Below are positions 10,662 through 22,883 of a stretch of DNA of 64,000 nucleotides, one piece after another. The notes below the pieces were generated by a model, which had not been told where the DNA came from, did no database searches, and worked only from the letters and a program-made list of their open reading frames with translations. The position numbers were made by a program, and so were the translations under genes. Source of the stretch: Heliocidaris tuberculata (lineage: Eukaryota > Echinodermata > Echinoidea > Camarodonta > Echinometridae); the NCBI GenBank assembly GCA_025618425.1, contig CM046837.1, positions 26,779,793-26,843,792 of the forward strand, in the 5' to 3' direction. Position 1 is the first letter of the stretch. The number at the start of each line of letters is the position of its first letter.

Positions 10662-11845
10662 CATTATGGTGCAATTTGCAATTTCATACTATTAATTGGT
10701 AGTGCGCAAGTCGCATTATAAGATTGCAAATCGAATGAAAAACCTATTAAAACATTGCCAACGCTTTCAAAGGGACTTTCAGACGAATCTTACATCTACT
10801 TTGCAGACTTGGATGCTTTATAACTTTCCAAGCGAATAGGATACAAGCTGAAAATACTGCCATGCTGTAAAAGGAGCGCAAGTACAACATTTTGGCGCAA
10901 TTTGCAATCTCATCTGATTAGTCAGTAAGTCGCATTATAAGATTGCAAATCGAATGAAAGCCTAGTAATACATTGCCAACGCTTTTCATGGACATTTAGA
11001 CGAATTTTACATTTATCTCGTAAATAGGATACAACCTGAAAATACTATCATGGTGAAGAGGAAAGCAAGTACAACATTTTGGTGCAATTCGCAATCTCAT
11101 ACGATTAGTTAGTAGTGCGTAAGTCGCATTATAAGATTGCAAATCGAATGAAAGCCTAGTAATACATTGCCAACGCTTTTCATGGGACATTTAGACGAAT
11201 TTTACATTCATCTCGTGAATAGGATACAACCTGAAATACTATCATGGTGAAGAGGAAAGCAAGTACAACATTTTGGTGCAATTTGCAATTTCATGCTATT
11301 AATTAGTAGTGCGCAAGTCGTAATAAAAGATTACAAATCGAATCCAGGCCTGTTTTAAAACATTGCCAACGCTTTCAAAGGGACATTCAGACGAATTTTA
11401 CATTTATCTCGTGAATAGGATACAACCTGAAATACTATCATGGTGAAGAGGAAAGCAAGTACAACATTTTGGTGCAATTTGCAATTTCATACTATTAATT
11501 AGTAGTGCAAAAGTCGCGTTATAAGATTGCAAATCGAATGAAAAACCTATTAAAACATTGCCAACGCTTTCAAAGGGATTTTCAGACGAATCTTACATCT
11601 ACTTGGCAGACTTGGATGCTTTATAACTTTCCAACGCGAATAGGTTACAAGCTGAAAATACTGCCATGCTGTAGAAGAGCGCAAGTACAACATTTTGGTG
11701 CAATTTGCATCCTCATCTGATTAGTCAGTAGTCGCATTATAAGATTGCAAATCGAATGAAAGCCTAGTAATACATTGCCAACGCTTTTCATGGGACATTT
11801 AGACGAATTTTACATTCATCTCGTAAATAGGATACAACCTGAAAT

Positions 11846-11875
11846 AGCATGGTAGCATGATACATGATAGCATGG
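11846..11875 (+). repeat. GCATGRTA mini-array, 1-base deletion
   Basis: 30 bp: a G is lost in the third step (ATACATGATAG), consistent with the indel-rich character of this block. Confidence 0.9.
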
Positions 11876-13851
11876 TGAAGAGGAAAGCAAGTACAACATT
11901 TTGGTGCAACTTGCAATTTCATACTATTAATTAGTAGTGCGCAAGTCGCATTATAAGATTGCAAATCGAAGCCAGGCCTGTTAAAACATTGCCAACGCTT
12001 TCAAAAGGACATTTAGACGAATTTTACATTCATCTCGTGAATAGGATACAACCTGAAATACTATCATGGTGAAGAGGAAAGCAAGTACAACATTATGGTG
12101 CAATTTGCAATTTCATACTATTAATTGGTAGTGCGCAAGTCGCATTATAAGATTGCAAATCGAATGAAAAACCTATTAAAACATTGCCAACGCTTTCAAA
12201 GGGATTTTCAGACGAATCTTACATCTACTTGGCAGACTTGGATGCTTTATAACTTTCCAACGCGAATAGGATACAAGCTGAAAATACTGCCATGCTGTAG
12301 AACAGCGCAAGTACAACATCGTTGGCAATTTGCAATCTCATAGATTAGTTAGTAGTGCGTAAGTCGCATTATAAGATTGCAAATCGAATGAAAGCCTAGT
12401 AATACATTGCCAACGCTTTTCATAGGACATTTAGACGAATTTTACATTCATCTCGTGAATAGGATACAACCTGAAAATACTATCATGGTGAAGAAGAGCG
12501 CAAGTACAACATTTTGGTGCAATTTGCAATCTCATACGATTAGTTAGTAGTGCGCAAGTCGCATTATAAGATTGCAAATCGAATGAAAGCCTAGTAATAC
12601 ATTGCCAACGCTTTTCATGGGACATTTAGACGAATTTTACATTTATCTCGTGAATAGGATACAACCTGAAATACTATCATGGTGAAGAGGAAAGCAAGTA
12701 CAACATTTTGGTGCAATTTGCAATTTCATACTATTAGTTAGTAGTGCGTAAGTCGCATTATAAGATTGCAAATCGAATGAAAGCCTAGTAAAACATTGCC
12801 AACGCTTTTCATGGGACATTTAGACGAATTTTACATTCATCTCGTGAATAGGATACAACCTGAAATACTATCATGGTGAAGAGGAAAGCAAGTACAACAT
12901 TTTGGTGCAATTTGCAATTTCATGCTATTAATTAGTAGTGCGCAAGTCGCATTATAAGATTGGAACTCGAATCCAGGCTTTTTAAACATTGCCAACGCTT
13001 TCAAAGGGACATTCAGACGAATTTTACATTTATCTCATGAATAGGATACAACCTGAAATACTATCATGGTGAAGAGGAAAGCAAGTACAACATTTTGGTG
13101 CAATTTGCAATTTCATACTATTAATTAGTAGTGCGCAAGTCGCATTATAAGATTGCAAATCGAATGAAAAACCTATTAAAACATTGCCAACGCTTTCAAA
13201 GGGACTTTCAGACGAATTTTACATCTACTTTGCAGACTTGGATGCTTTTATAACTTTCCAACGCGAATAGGAGAAGCTGAAATACTGCATCCTGTAGAAG
13301 AGCGCAAGTACAACATTTTGGTGCAATTTGCATCCTCATCTGATTAGTCAGTAGTCGCATTATAAGATTGCAAATCGAATGAAAGCCTAGTAAAACATTG
13401 CCAACGCTTTTCATGGGACATTTAGACGAATTTTACATTCATCTCGTAAATAGGATACAACCTGAAATACTATCATGGTGAATAGGAAAGCAAGTACAAC
13501 ATTTTGGTGCAATTTGCAATTTCATACTATTAATTAGTAGTGCGCAAGTCGCATATAAGATTGAACTCGAATCCAGGCCTTTTTAAACATTGCCAACGCT
13601 TTCAAAGGGACATTCAGACGATTTTACATTTATCTTATGAATAGGATACAACCTGAATATACTATCATGGTGAAGAGGAAAGCAAGTACAACATTATGGT
13701 GCAATTTGCAATTTCATCCTCATCTGATAGTCAGTAGTCGCATTATAAGATTGCAAATCGAATGAAAGCCTAGTAATACATTGCCAACGCTTTTCATGGG
13801 ACATTTAGACGAATTTTACATTCATCTCGTGAATAGGATACAACCTGAAAT

Positions 13852-13877
13852 AGCTGGTAGCATGGCATGAAGCATGG
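13852..13877 (+). repeat. GCATGRTA mini-array, degenerate
   Basis: AGCTGGTAGCATGGCATGA then AGCATGG: at least three lesions relative to the standard run, so periodicity is broken. Confidence 0.85.
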
Positions 13878-14672
13878 TGAAGAGGAAAGCAAGTACAACA
13901 TTTTGGTGCAATTGCAATTTCATACTATTAATTAGTAGTGCGCAAGTCGCATTATAAGATTGCAAATCGAATGAAAGCCTAGTTAAAACATTGCCAACGC
14001 TTTCAAAGGACATTTAGACGAATTTTACATTCATCTCGTGAATAGGATACAACCTGAAAATACTATCATGGTGAAGAAGAGCGCAAGTACAACATTTTGG
14101 TGCAATTTGCAATCCTCATACTATTATTAGTAGTAAGTCGCATTATAAGATTGCAAATCGAATGAAAGCCTAGTAATACATTGCCAACGCTTTCAAAGGG
14201 ACATTTAGACGAATTTTACATCATCTCGTGAATAGGAATACAACCTGAAAATACTATCATGCTGAAGAGAGCGCAAGTACAACATTTTGGTGCAATTTGC
14301 AATCTCATACGATTAGTTAGTAGTGCGCAAGTCGCATTATAAGATTGCAAATCGAATGAAAGCCTAGTAATACATTGCCAACGCTTTCAAAGGGACATTC
14401 AGACGAATTTTACATTTATCTCGTGAATAGGATACAACCTGAAATACTACTATCATGGTGAAGAGGAAAGCAAGTACAACATTTTGGTGCAATTTGCAAT
14501 TTCATACTATTAATTGTAGTGCGCAAGTCGCATTATAAGATTGCAAATCGAATCCAGGCCTGTTAAAACATTGCCAACGCTTTCAAAGGGACATTCAGAC
14601 GAATTTTACATTCATCTCGTGAATAGGATACAACCTGAAATACTATCATGGTGAAGAGGAAAGCAAGTACAA

Positions 14673-14882
14673 CATTATGGTGCAATTTGCAATTTCATAC
14701 TATTAATTGGTAGTGCGCAAGTCGCATTATAAGATTGCAAATCGAATCCAGGCTATTAAAACATTGCCAACGCTTTCAAAGGGACATTCAGACGAATTTT
14801 ACATTTATCTCATGACTAGGATGCAACAACTTTCCAACGCGAATATTACAATCTGATGGTGAAGAGTAGAAAGCAAGTACAA
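14673..14882 (+). repeat. A/C hybrid monomer, about 210 bp
   Basis: Begins as class A (AATCCAGGC, ATCTCATGACTAGGATGC), then jumps into the end of the C-specific segment (AACTTTCCAACGCGAATA), then a damaged TTACAATCTGATGGTG tail. It holds only part of the C segment, so it is either an intermediate or an illegitimate junction product. Confidence 0.8.
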
Positions 14883-15272
14883 CATTTTGGTGCAATTTCC
14901 AATCTCATACTATTGTTAGTAGTGCGTAAGTCGCATTATAAGATTGCAAATCGAATGAAAGCCTAGTAATACATTGCCAACGCTTTCATGGGACATTTAG
15001 ACGAATTTTACATTCATCTCGTGAATAGGATACAACCTGAAATACTATCATGGTGAAGAGGAAAGCAAGTACAACATTTTGGTGCAATTAGCAATTTCAT
15101 ACTATTAATTAGTAGTGCGCAAGTCGCATTATAAGATTGCAAATCGAATCCAAGCCTAGTAATACATTGCCAACGCTTTTATTCATAGGGACATTTAGAC
15201 GAATTTTACATTCATCTCATGAATAGGATACAACCTGAAATACTATCATGGTGAAGAGGAAAGCAAGTACAA

Positions 15273-15471
15273 CATTTTGGTGCAATTTGCAATTTCATAC
15301 TATTAATTAGTAGTGCGCAAGTCGCATTATAAGATTACAAATCGAATGAAAAACCTATTAAAACATTGCCAACGCTTTAAAAGGGACTTTCAGACGAATT
15401 TTACATCTACTCTCGTTGGAATAGGATACAACCTGAAAATACTACCATGCTGTAGAAGAGCGCAAGTACAA
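15273..15471 (+). repeat. C-type monomer lacking most of the C segment
   Basis: Left half and right edge are class C (GAATGAAAAACC, GGGACTTTCAGACG, CCATGCTGTAGAAGAGCGC) but the middle reads ACATCTACTCTCGTTGG-AATAGG, so most of the extra C segment is absent (199 bp instead of about 229). Confidence 0.82.
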
Positions 15472-17706
15472 CATCGTGGTGCAATTCGCAATCTCATACG
15501 ATTAGTTAGTAGTGCGTAAGTCGCATTATAAGATTGCAAATCGAATGAAAACCTAGTAATACATTGCCAACGCTTTTCATGGGACATTTAGACGAATTTT
15601 ACATTCATCTCGTGAATAGGATACAACCTGAAATACTATCATGGTGAAGAGGAAAGCAAGTACAACATTTTGGTGCAATTTGCAATTTCATGCTATTAAT
15701 TAGTAGTGCGCAAGTCGTAATATAAGATTGGAACTCGAATCCAGGCTTTTTAAACATTGCCAACGCTTTCAAAGGGACATTCAGACGGATTTTACATTTA
15801 TCTCATGAATAGGATACAACCTGAAATACTATCATGGTGAAGAGGAAAGCAAGTACAACATTTTGGTGCAATTAGCAATTTCATATTATTAATTAGTAGT
15901 GCGCAAGTCGGATTATAAGATGGCAAATCGAATGAAAAACCTATTAAAACATTGCCAACGCTTTCAAAGGGACTTTCAGACGGATTTTACATCTACTTTG
16001 CAGACTTGGATGCTTTTATAACTTTCCAACGCGAATAGGATAGAAGCTGAAAATACTGCCATGCTGTAGAAGAGCGCAAGTACAACATTTTGGTGCAATT
16101 TGCATCCTCATCTGATTAGTCAGTAGTCGCATTATAAGATTGCAAATCGAATGAAAGCCTAGTAATACATTGCCAACGCTTTTCATGGGACATTTAGACG
16201 AATTTTACATTCATCTCGTAAATAGGATACAACCTGAAATACTATCATGGTGAATAGGAAAGCAAGTACAACATTTTGGTGCAATTTGCAATTTCATACT
16301 ATTAATTAGTAGTGCGCAAGTCGTAATATAAGATTGGAACTCGAATCCAGGCTTTTTAAACATTGCCAACGCTTTCAAAGGGACATTCAGACGAATTTTA
16401 CATTTATCTATGAATAGGATACAACCTGATATACTATCATGGTGAAGAGGAAAGCAAGTACAACATTATGGTGCAATTTGCAATTTGCATCCTCATCTGA
16501 TTAGTCAGTAGTCGCATTACAAAATTGCAAATCGAATGAAAGCCTAGTAATACATTGCCAACGCTTTTCATGGGACATTTAGACGAATTTTACATTCATC
16601 TCGTAAATAGGATACAACCTGAAATAGCATGGTAGCATGATAGCATGATAGCATGGTGAAGAGGAAAGCAAGTACAACATTTTGGTGCAACTTGCAATTT
16701 CATACTATTAATTGGTAGTGCGCAAGTCGCATTATAAGATTGCAAATCGAATCCATACCTGTTAAAACATTGCCAACGTTTTCAAAAGAACATTTAGACG
16801 AATTTTACATTCATCTCGTGAATAGGATACAACCTGAAATACTATCATGGTGAAGAGGAAAGCAAGTACAACATTTTGGTGCAATTTGCAATTTCATACT
16901 ATTAATTGGTAGTGCGCAAGTCGCATTATAAGATTACAAATCGAATGAAAAACCTATTAAAACATGATTGCCAACGCTTTAAAGGGACTTTCAGACGAAT
17001 TTTACATCTACTTTGCAGACTTGGATGCTTTATAACTTTCCAACGCGAATAGGTTACAAGCTGAAAATACTACCATGCTGTAGAAGAGCGCAAGTACAAC
17101 CTCGTGGTGCAATTCGCAATCTCATACGATTAGTCAGTAGTGCACAAGTTGCATTATAAGATTGCAAATCGAATGAAAGCCTAGTAATACATTGCCAACG
17201 CTTTTCATGGGACATTTAGACGAATTTTACATTCATCTCGTGAATAGGATACAACCTGAAATACTATCATGGTGAAGAGGAAAGCAAGTACAACATTTTG
17301 GTGCAATTAGCAATTTCATATTATTAATTAGTAGTGCGCAAGTCGGATTATAAGATGGCAAATCGAATGAAAAACCTATTAAAACATTGCCAACGCTTTC
17401 AAAGGGACTTTCAGACGGATTTTACATCTACTTTGCAGACTTGGATGCTTTTATAACTTTCCAACGCGAATAGGATAGAAGCTGAAAATACTGCCATGCT
17501 GTAGAAGAGCGCAAGTACAACATTTTGGTGCAATTTGCATCCTCATCTGATTAGTCAGTAGTCGCATTATAAGATTGCAAATCGAATGAAAGCCTAGTAA
17601 TACATTGCCAACGCTTTCAAAGGGACATTCAGACGAATTTTACATTCATCTCGTGAATAGGATACAACCTGAAATACTATCATGGTGAAGAGGAAAGCAA
17701 GTACAA
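15472..17706 (+). repeat. HOR partial copy: slots 8-11 joined to 26-32
   Basis: Unit starts 15472 (slot 8), 15666 (9), 15859 (10, C), 16086 (B186), 16272 (26), 16464 (27, D), 16678 (28), 16872 (29, C), 17100 (30), 17294 (31, C), 17521 (32, B186). Slots 12-25 are absent. The jump falls in a C plus B186 pair, and slots 10-11 and 24-25 are near-identical pairs, so the simplest reading is unequal exchange between them, deleting about 2.7 kb. The B186 unit at 16086 carries TTTTCATGGG and TCGTAAATAGG like slot 25, not the slot 11 form, placing the crossover upstream of these variants. Confidence 0.85.
16626..16656 (+). repeat. GCATGRTA mini-array, slot 27
   Basis: Standard 31-bp, period-8 run. Confidence 0.93.
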
Positions 17707-18677
17707 CATTTTGGTGCAATTTGCAATTTCATACTATTAATTAGTAGTGCGCAAGTCGTTACATAAGATTACAAATCGAATCCAGGCCTGTTAAAACATT
17801 GCCAACGCTTTCAAAGGGACATTCAGACGAATTTTACATTTATCTCGTGAATAGGATACAACCTGATATACTATCATGGTGAAGAGGAAAGCAAGTACAA
17901 CATTATGGTGCAATTTGCAATTTCATACTATTAATTAGTAGTGCGCAAGTCGCATTATAAGATTGCAAATCGAATCCAGGCCTGTTAAAACATTGCCAAC
18001 GCTTTCAAAGGGACATTCAGACGAATTTTACATTCATCTCGTGAATAGGATACAACCTGAAATACTATCATGGTGAAGAGGAAAGCAGGTACAACATTAT
18101 GGAGCAATTTGCAATTTCATACTATTAATTGGTAGTGCGCAAGTCGTAATATAAGATTGGAACTCGAATCCAGGCTTATTATTTAAACATTGCCAACGCT
18201 TTCAAAGGGAATTCAGAAGAATTTTACATTTATCTCATGAATAGGATACAACCTGAAATACTATCATGGTGAAGAGGAAAGCAAGTACAACATTTTGGTA
18301 CAATTTGCAATCTCATACTATTAGTTAGTAGTGCGTAAGTCGCATTATAAGATTGCAAATCGAATGAAAGCCTAGTAATACATTGCCAACGCTTTTCATG
18401 GGACATTTAGACGAATTTTACATTCATCTCGTGAATAGGATACAACCTGAAATACTATCATGGTGAAGAGGAAAGCAAGTACAACATTTTGGTGCAATTA
18501 GCAATTTCATGCTATTAATTAGTAGTGCGCAAGTCGTAATATAAGATTGGAACTCGAATCCAGGCTTATTAAAACATTGCCAACGCTTTCAAAGGGATAT
18601 TCAGACGAATTTACATTTATCTCATGAATAGGATACAACCTGATATACTATCATGGTGAAGAGGAAAGCAAGTACAA

Positions 18678-18759
18678 CATTATGGTGCAATTTTACATTT
18701 ATCTCATGAATAGGATACAACCTGAAATACTATCATGGTGAAGAGGAAAGCAAGTACAA
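18678..18759 (+). repeat. E truncated monomer, slot 6 of copy 3
   Basis: 82 bp, standard AATTTT junction; preceded by a slot 5 unit with a 1-base loss in GACGAATTTACAT. Confidence 0.9.
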
Positions 18760-19982
18760 CATTATGGTGCAATTTGCAATTTCATACTATTAATTGGTAG
18801 TGCGCAAGTCGCATTATAAGATTGCAAATCGAATGAAAAACCTATTAAAACATGATTGCCAACGCTTTAAAAGGGACTTTCAGACGAATTTTACATCTAC
18901 TTTGCAGACTTGGATGCTTTATAACTTTCCAACGCGAATAGGTTACAAGCTGAAAATACTACCATGCTGTAGAAGAGCGCAAGTACAACCTCGTGGTGCA
19001 ATTCGCAATCTCATACGATTAGTTAGTAGTGAAAAATCGCATTATAAGATTGCAAATCGAATGAAAACCTAGTAATACATTGCCAACGCTTTTCATGGGA
19101 CATTTAGACGAATTTTACATTCATCTCGTGAATAGGATACAACCTGAAATACTATCATGGTGAAGAGGAAAGCAAGTACAACATTTTGGTGCAATTTGCA
19201 ATTTCATGCTATTAATTAGTAGTGCGCAAGTCGTAATATAAGATTGGAACTCGAATCCAGGCTTTTTTAAACATTGCCAACGCTTTCAAAGGGACATTCA
19301 GACGGATTTTACATTTATCTCATGAATAGGATACAACCTGAAATACTATCATGGTGAAGAGGAAAGCAAGTACAACATTTTGGTGCAATTAGCAATTTCA
19401 TATTATTAATTAGTAGTGCGCAAGTCGGATTATAAGATGGCAAATCGAATGAAAAACCTATTAAAACATTGCCAACGCTTTCAAAGGGACTTTCAGACGG
19501 ATTTTACATCTACTTTGCAGACTTGGATGCTTTTATAACTTTCCAACGCGAATAGGATAGAAGCTGAAAATACTGCCATGCTGTAGAAGAGCGCAAGTAC
19601 AACATTTTGGTGCAATTTGCATCCTCATCTGATTAGTCAGTAGTCGCATTATAAGATTGCAAATCGAATGAAAGCCTAGTAATACATTGCCAACGCTTTC
19701 AAAGGGACATTCAGACGAATTTTACATTCATCTCGTGAATAGGATACAACCTGAAATACTATCATGGTGAAGAGGAAAGCAAGTACAACATTTTGGTGCA
19801 ATTTGCAATTTCATACTATTAATTAGTAGTGCGCAAGTCGTTACATAAGATTACAAATCGAATCCAGGCCTGTTAAAACATTGCCAACGCTTTCAAAGGG
19901 ACATTCAGACGAATTTTACATTTATCTCGTGAATAGGATACAACCTGAAATACTATCATGGTGAAGAGGAAAGCAAGTACAA

Positions 19983-20064
19983 CATTATGGTGTAATTTTA
20001 CATTTATCTCATGAATAGGATACAACCTGAAATACTATCATGGTGAAGAGGAAAGCAAGTACAA
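19983..20064 (+). repeat. E truncated monomer, slot 13 of copy 3
   Basis: 82 bp with the slot 13 marker GGTGTAATTTT. Confidence 0.9.
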
Positions 20065-20639
20065 CATTTTGGTGCAATTTGCAATTCATGCTATTAATTA
20101 GTAGTGCGCAAGTCGTAATAAAAGATTACAAATCGAATCCAGGCCTGTTAAAACATTGCCAACGCTTTCAAAGGGACATTCAGACGAATTTTACATTTAT
20201 CTCGTGAATAGGATACAACCTGAAATACTATCATGGTGAAGAGGAAAGCAAGTACAACATTTTGGTGCAATTTGCAATTTCATACTATTAATTAGTAGTG
20301 CAAAAGTCGCGTTATAAGATTTCAAATTTGAATGAAAAACCTATTAAAACATTGCCAACGCTTTCAAAGTGATTTTCAGACGAATCTTACATCTACTTGG
20401 CAGACTTGGATGCTTTATAACTTTCCAACGCGAATAGGTTACAAGCTGAAAATACTGCCATGCTGTAAAGGAGCGCAAGTACAACATTTTGGCGCAATTT
20501 GCATCCTCATCTGATTAGTCAGTAGTCGCATTATAAGATTGCAAATCGAATGAAAGCCTAGTAATACATTGCGAACGCTTTTCATGGGACATTTAGACGA
20601 ATTTTACATTCATCTCGTAAATAGGATACAACCTGAAAT

Positions 20640-20670
20640 AGCATGGTAGCATGATAGCATGATAGCATGG
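20640..20670 (+). repeat. GCATGRTA mini-array, slot 16 copy 3
   Basis: Standard 31-bp, period-8 run. Confidence 0.93.
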
Positions 20671-22852
20671 TGAAGAGGAAAGCAAGTACAACATTTTGGT
20701 GCAACTTGCAATTTCATACTATTAATTGGTAGTGCGCAAGTCGCATTATAAGATTGCAAATCGAAGCCAGGCCTGTTAAAACATTGCCAACGATTTCAAA
20801 AGGACATTTAGACGAATTTTACATTCATCTCGTGAATAGTATACAACCTGAAATACTATCATGGTGAAGAGGAAAGCAGGTACAACATTATGGTGCAATT
20901 TACAATTTCATACTATTAATTGGTAGTGGGCAAGTCGCATTATAAGATTGCAAATCGAATGAAAAACCTATTAAAACATTGCCAACGCTTTCAAAGGGAT
21001 TTTCAGACGAATCTTACATCTACTTGGCAGACTTGGATGCTTTATAACTTTCCAACGCGAATAGGTTACAAGCTGAAAATACTGCCATGCTGTAGAACAG
21101 CGCACGTACAAACTCGTGGTACAATTTGCAATCTCATACGATTAGTTAGTAGTGCGTAAGTCGCATTATAAGATTGCAAATCGAATGAAAGCCTAGTAAT
21201 ACATTGCCAACGCTTTTCATAGGACATTTAGACGAATTTTACATTCATCTCGTGAATAGGATACAACCTGAAAATACTACCATACTGAAGAAGAGCGCAA
21301 GTACAACCTCGTGGTGCAATTTGCAATCTCATACGATTAGTTAGTAGTGCGTAAGTCGCATTATAAGATTGCAAATCGAATGAAAGCCTAGTAATACATT
21401 GCCAACGCTTTTCATAGGACATTTAGACGAATTTTACATTCATCTCGTGAATAGGATACAACCTGAAAATACTACCATACTGAAGAAGAGCGCAAGTACA
21501 ACCTCGTGGTGCAATTTGCAATCTCATACGATTAGTCAGTAGTGCGCAAGTTGCATTATAAGATTGCAAATCGAATGAAAGCCTAGTAATACATTGCCAA
21601 CGCTTTTCATGGGACATTTAGACGAATTTTACATTTATCTCGTGAATAGGATACAACCTAAAAATACTATCATGGTGAAGAGGAAAGCAAGTAAAACATT
21701 TTGGTACAATTTGCAATCTCATACTATTAGTTAGTAGTGCGTAAGTCGCATTATAAGATTGCAAATCGAATGAAAGCCTAGTAATACATTGCCAACGCTT
21801 TTCATGGGACATTTAGACGAATTTTACATTCATCTCGTGAATAGGATACAACCTGAAATACTATCATGGTGAAGAGGAAAGCAAGTACAACATTTTGGTG
21901 CAATTTGCAATTTCATGCTATTAATTAGTAGTGCGCAAGTCGTAATATAAGATTGGAACTCGAATCCAGGCTTTTTAAACATTGCCAACGCTTTCAAAGG
22001 GACATTCAGACGGATTTTACATTTATCTCATGAATAGGATACAACCTGAAATACTATCATGGTGAAGAGGAAAGCAAGTACAACATTTTGGTGCAATTAG
22101 CAATTTCATATTATTAATTAGTAGTGCGCAAGTCGGATTATAAGATGGCAAATCGAATGAAAAACCTATTAAAACATTGCCAACGCTTTCAAAGGGACTT
22201 TCAGACGGATTTTACATCTACTTTGCAGACTTGGATGCTTTTATAACTTTCCAACGCGAATAGGATAGAAGCTGAAAATACTGCCATGCTGTAGAAGAGC
22301 GCAAGTACAACATTTTGGTGCAATTTGCATCCTCATCTGATTAGTCAGTAGTCGCATTATAAGATTGCAAATCGAATGAAAGCCTAGTAATACATTGCCA
22401 ACGCTTTTCATGGGACATTTAGACGAATTTTACATTCATCTCGTAAATAGGATACAACCTGAAATACTATCATGGTGAAGAGGAAAGCAAGTACAACATT
22501 TTGGTGCAATTTGCAATTTCATGCTATTAATTAGTAGTGCGCAAGTCGTAATATAAGATTGGAACTCGAATCCAGGCTTTTTTAAACATTGCCAACGCTT
22601 TCAAAGGGACATTCAGACGGATTTTACATTTATCTCATGAATAGGATACAACCTGAAATACTATCATGGTGAAGAGGAAAGCAAGTACAACATTATGGTG
22701 CCATTTGCAATTTGCATCCTCATCTGATTAGTCAGTAGTCGCATTACAAGATTGCAAATCGAATGAAAGCCTAGTAATACATTGCCAACGCTTTTCATGG
22801 GACATTTAGACGAATTTTACATTCATCTCGTAAATAGGATACAACCTGAAAT

Positions 22853-22883
22853 AGCATGGTAGCATGATAGCATGATAGCATGG
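22853..22883 (+). repeat. GCATGRTA mini-array, slot 27 copy 3
   Basis: Standard 31-bp, period-8 run. Confidence 0.93.

Larger units (their letters stand above)
9755..15471 (+). repeat. Divergent, indel-rich HOR block
   Basis: About 29 units with many small deletions: ATTGTAGTG at about 9984, missing bases at 10131-10170, a CAGACGATTTT form at about 13618, and TTGAACTCG at 13560. Unit starts: 9755, 9949 (C), 10171 (C, first base lost), 10393, 10580 (E), 10662 (C), 10888, 11075, 11269, 11465 (C), 11691 (D), 11897, 12091 (C), 12317, 12510, 12704, 12898, 13091 (C), 13314, 13500, 13692 (degenerate D), 13899, 14093, 14283, 14480, 14673 (chimera), 14883, 15075, 15273 (C-like, shortened). Units 11269-13691 follow slots 14-26 with one B unit fewer. 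Either an older, unhomogenised copy or poorly polished assembly; the sequence alone does not decide. Confidence 0.82.
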
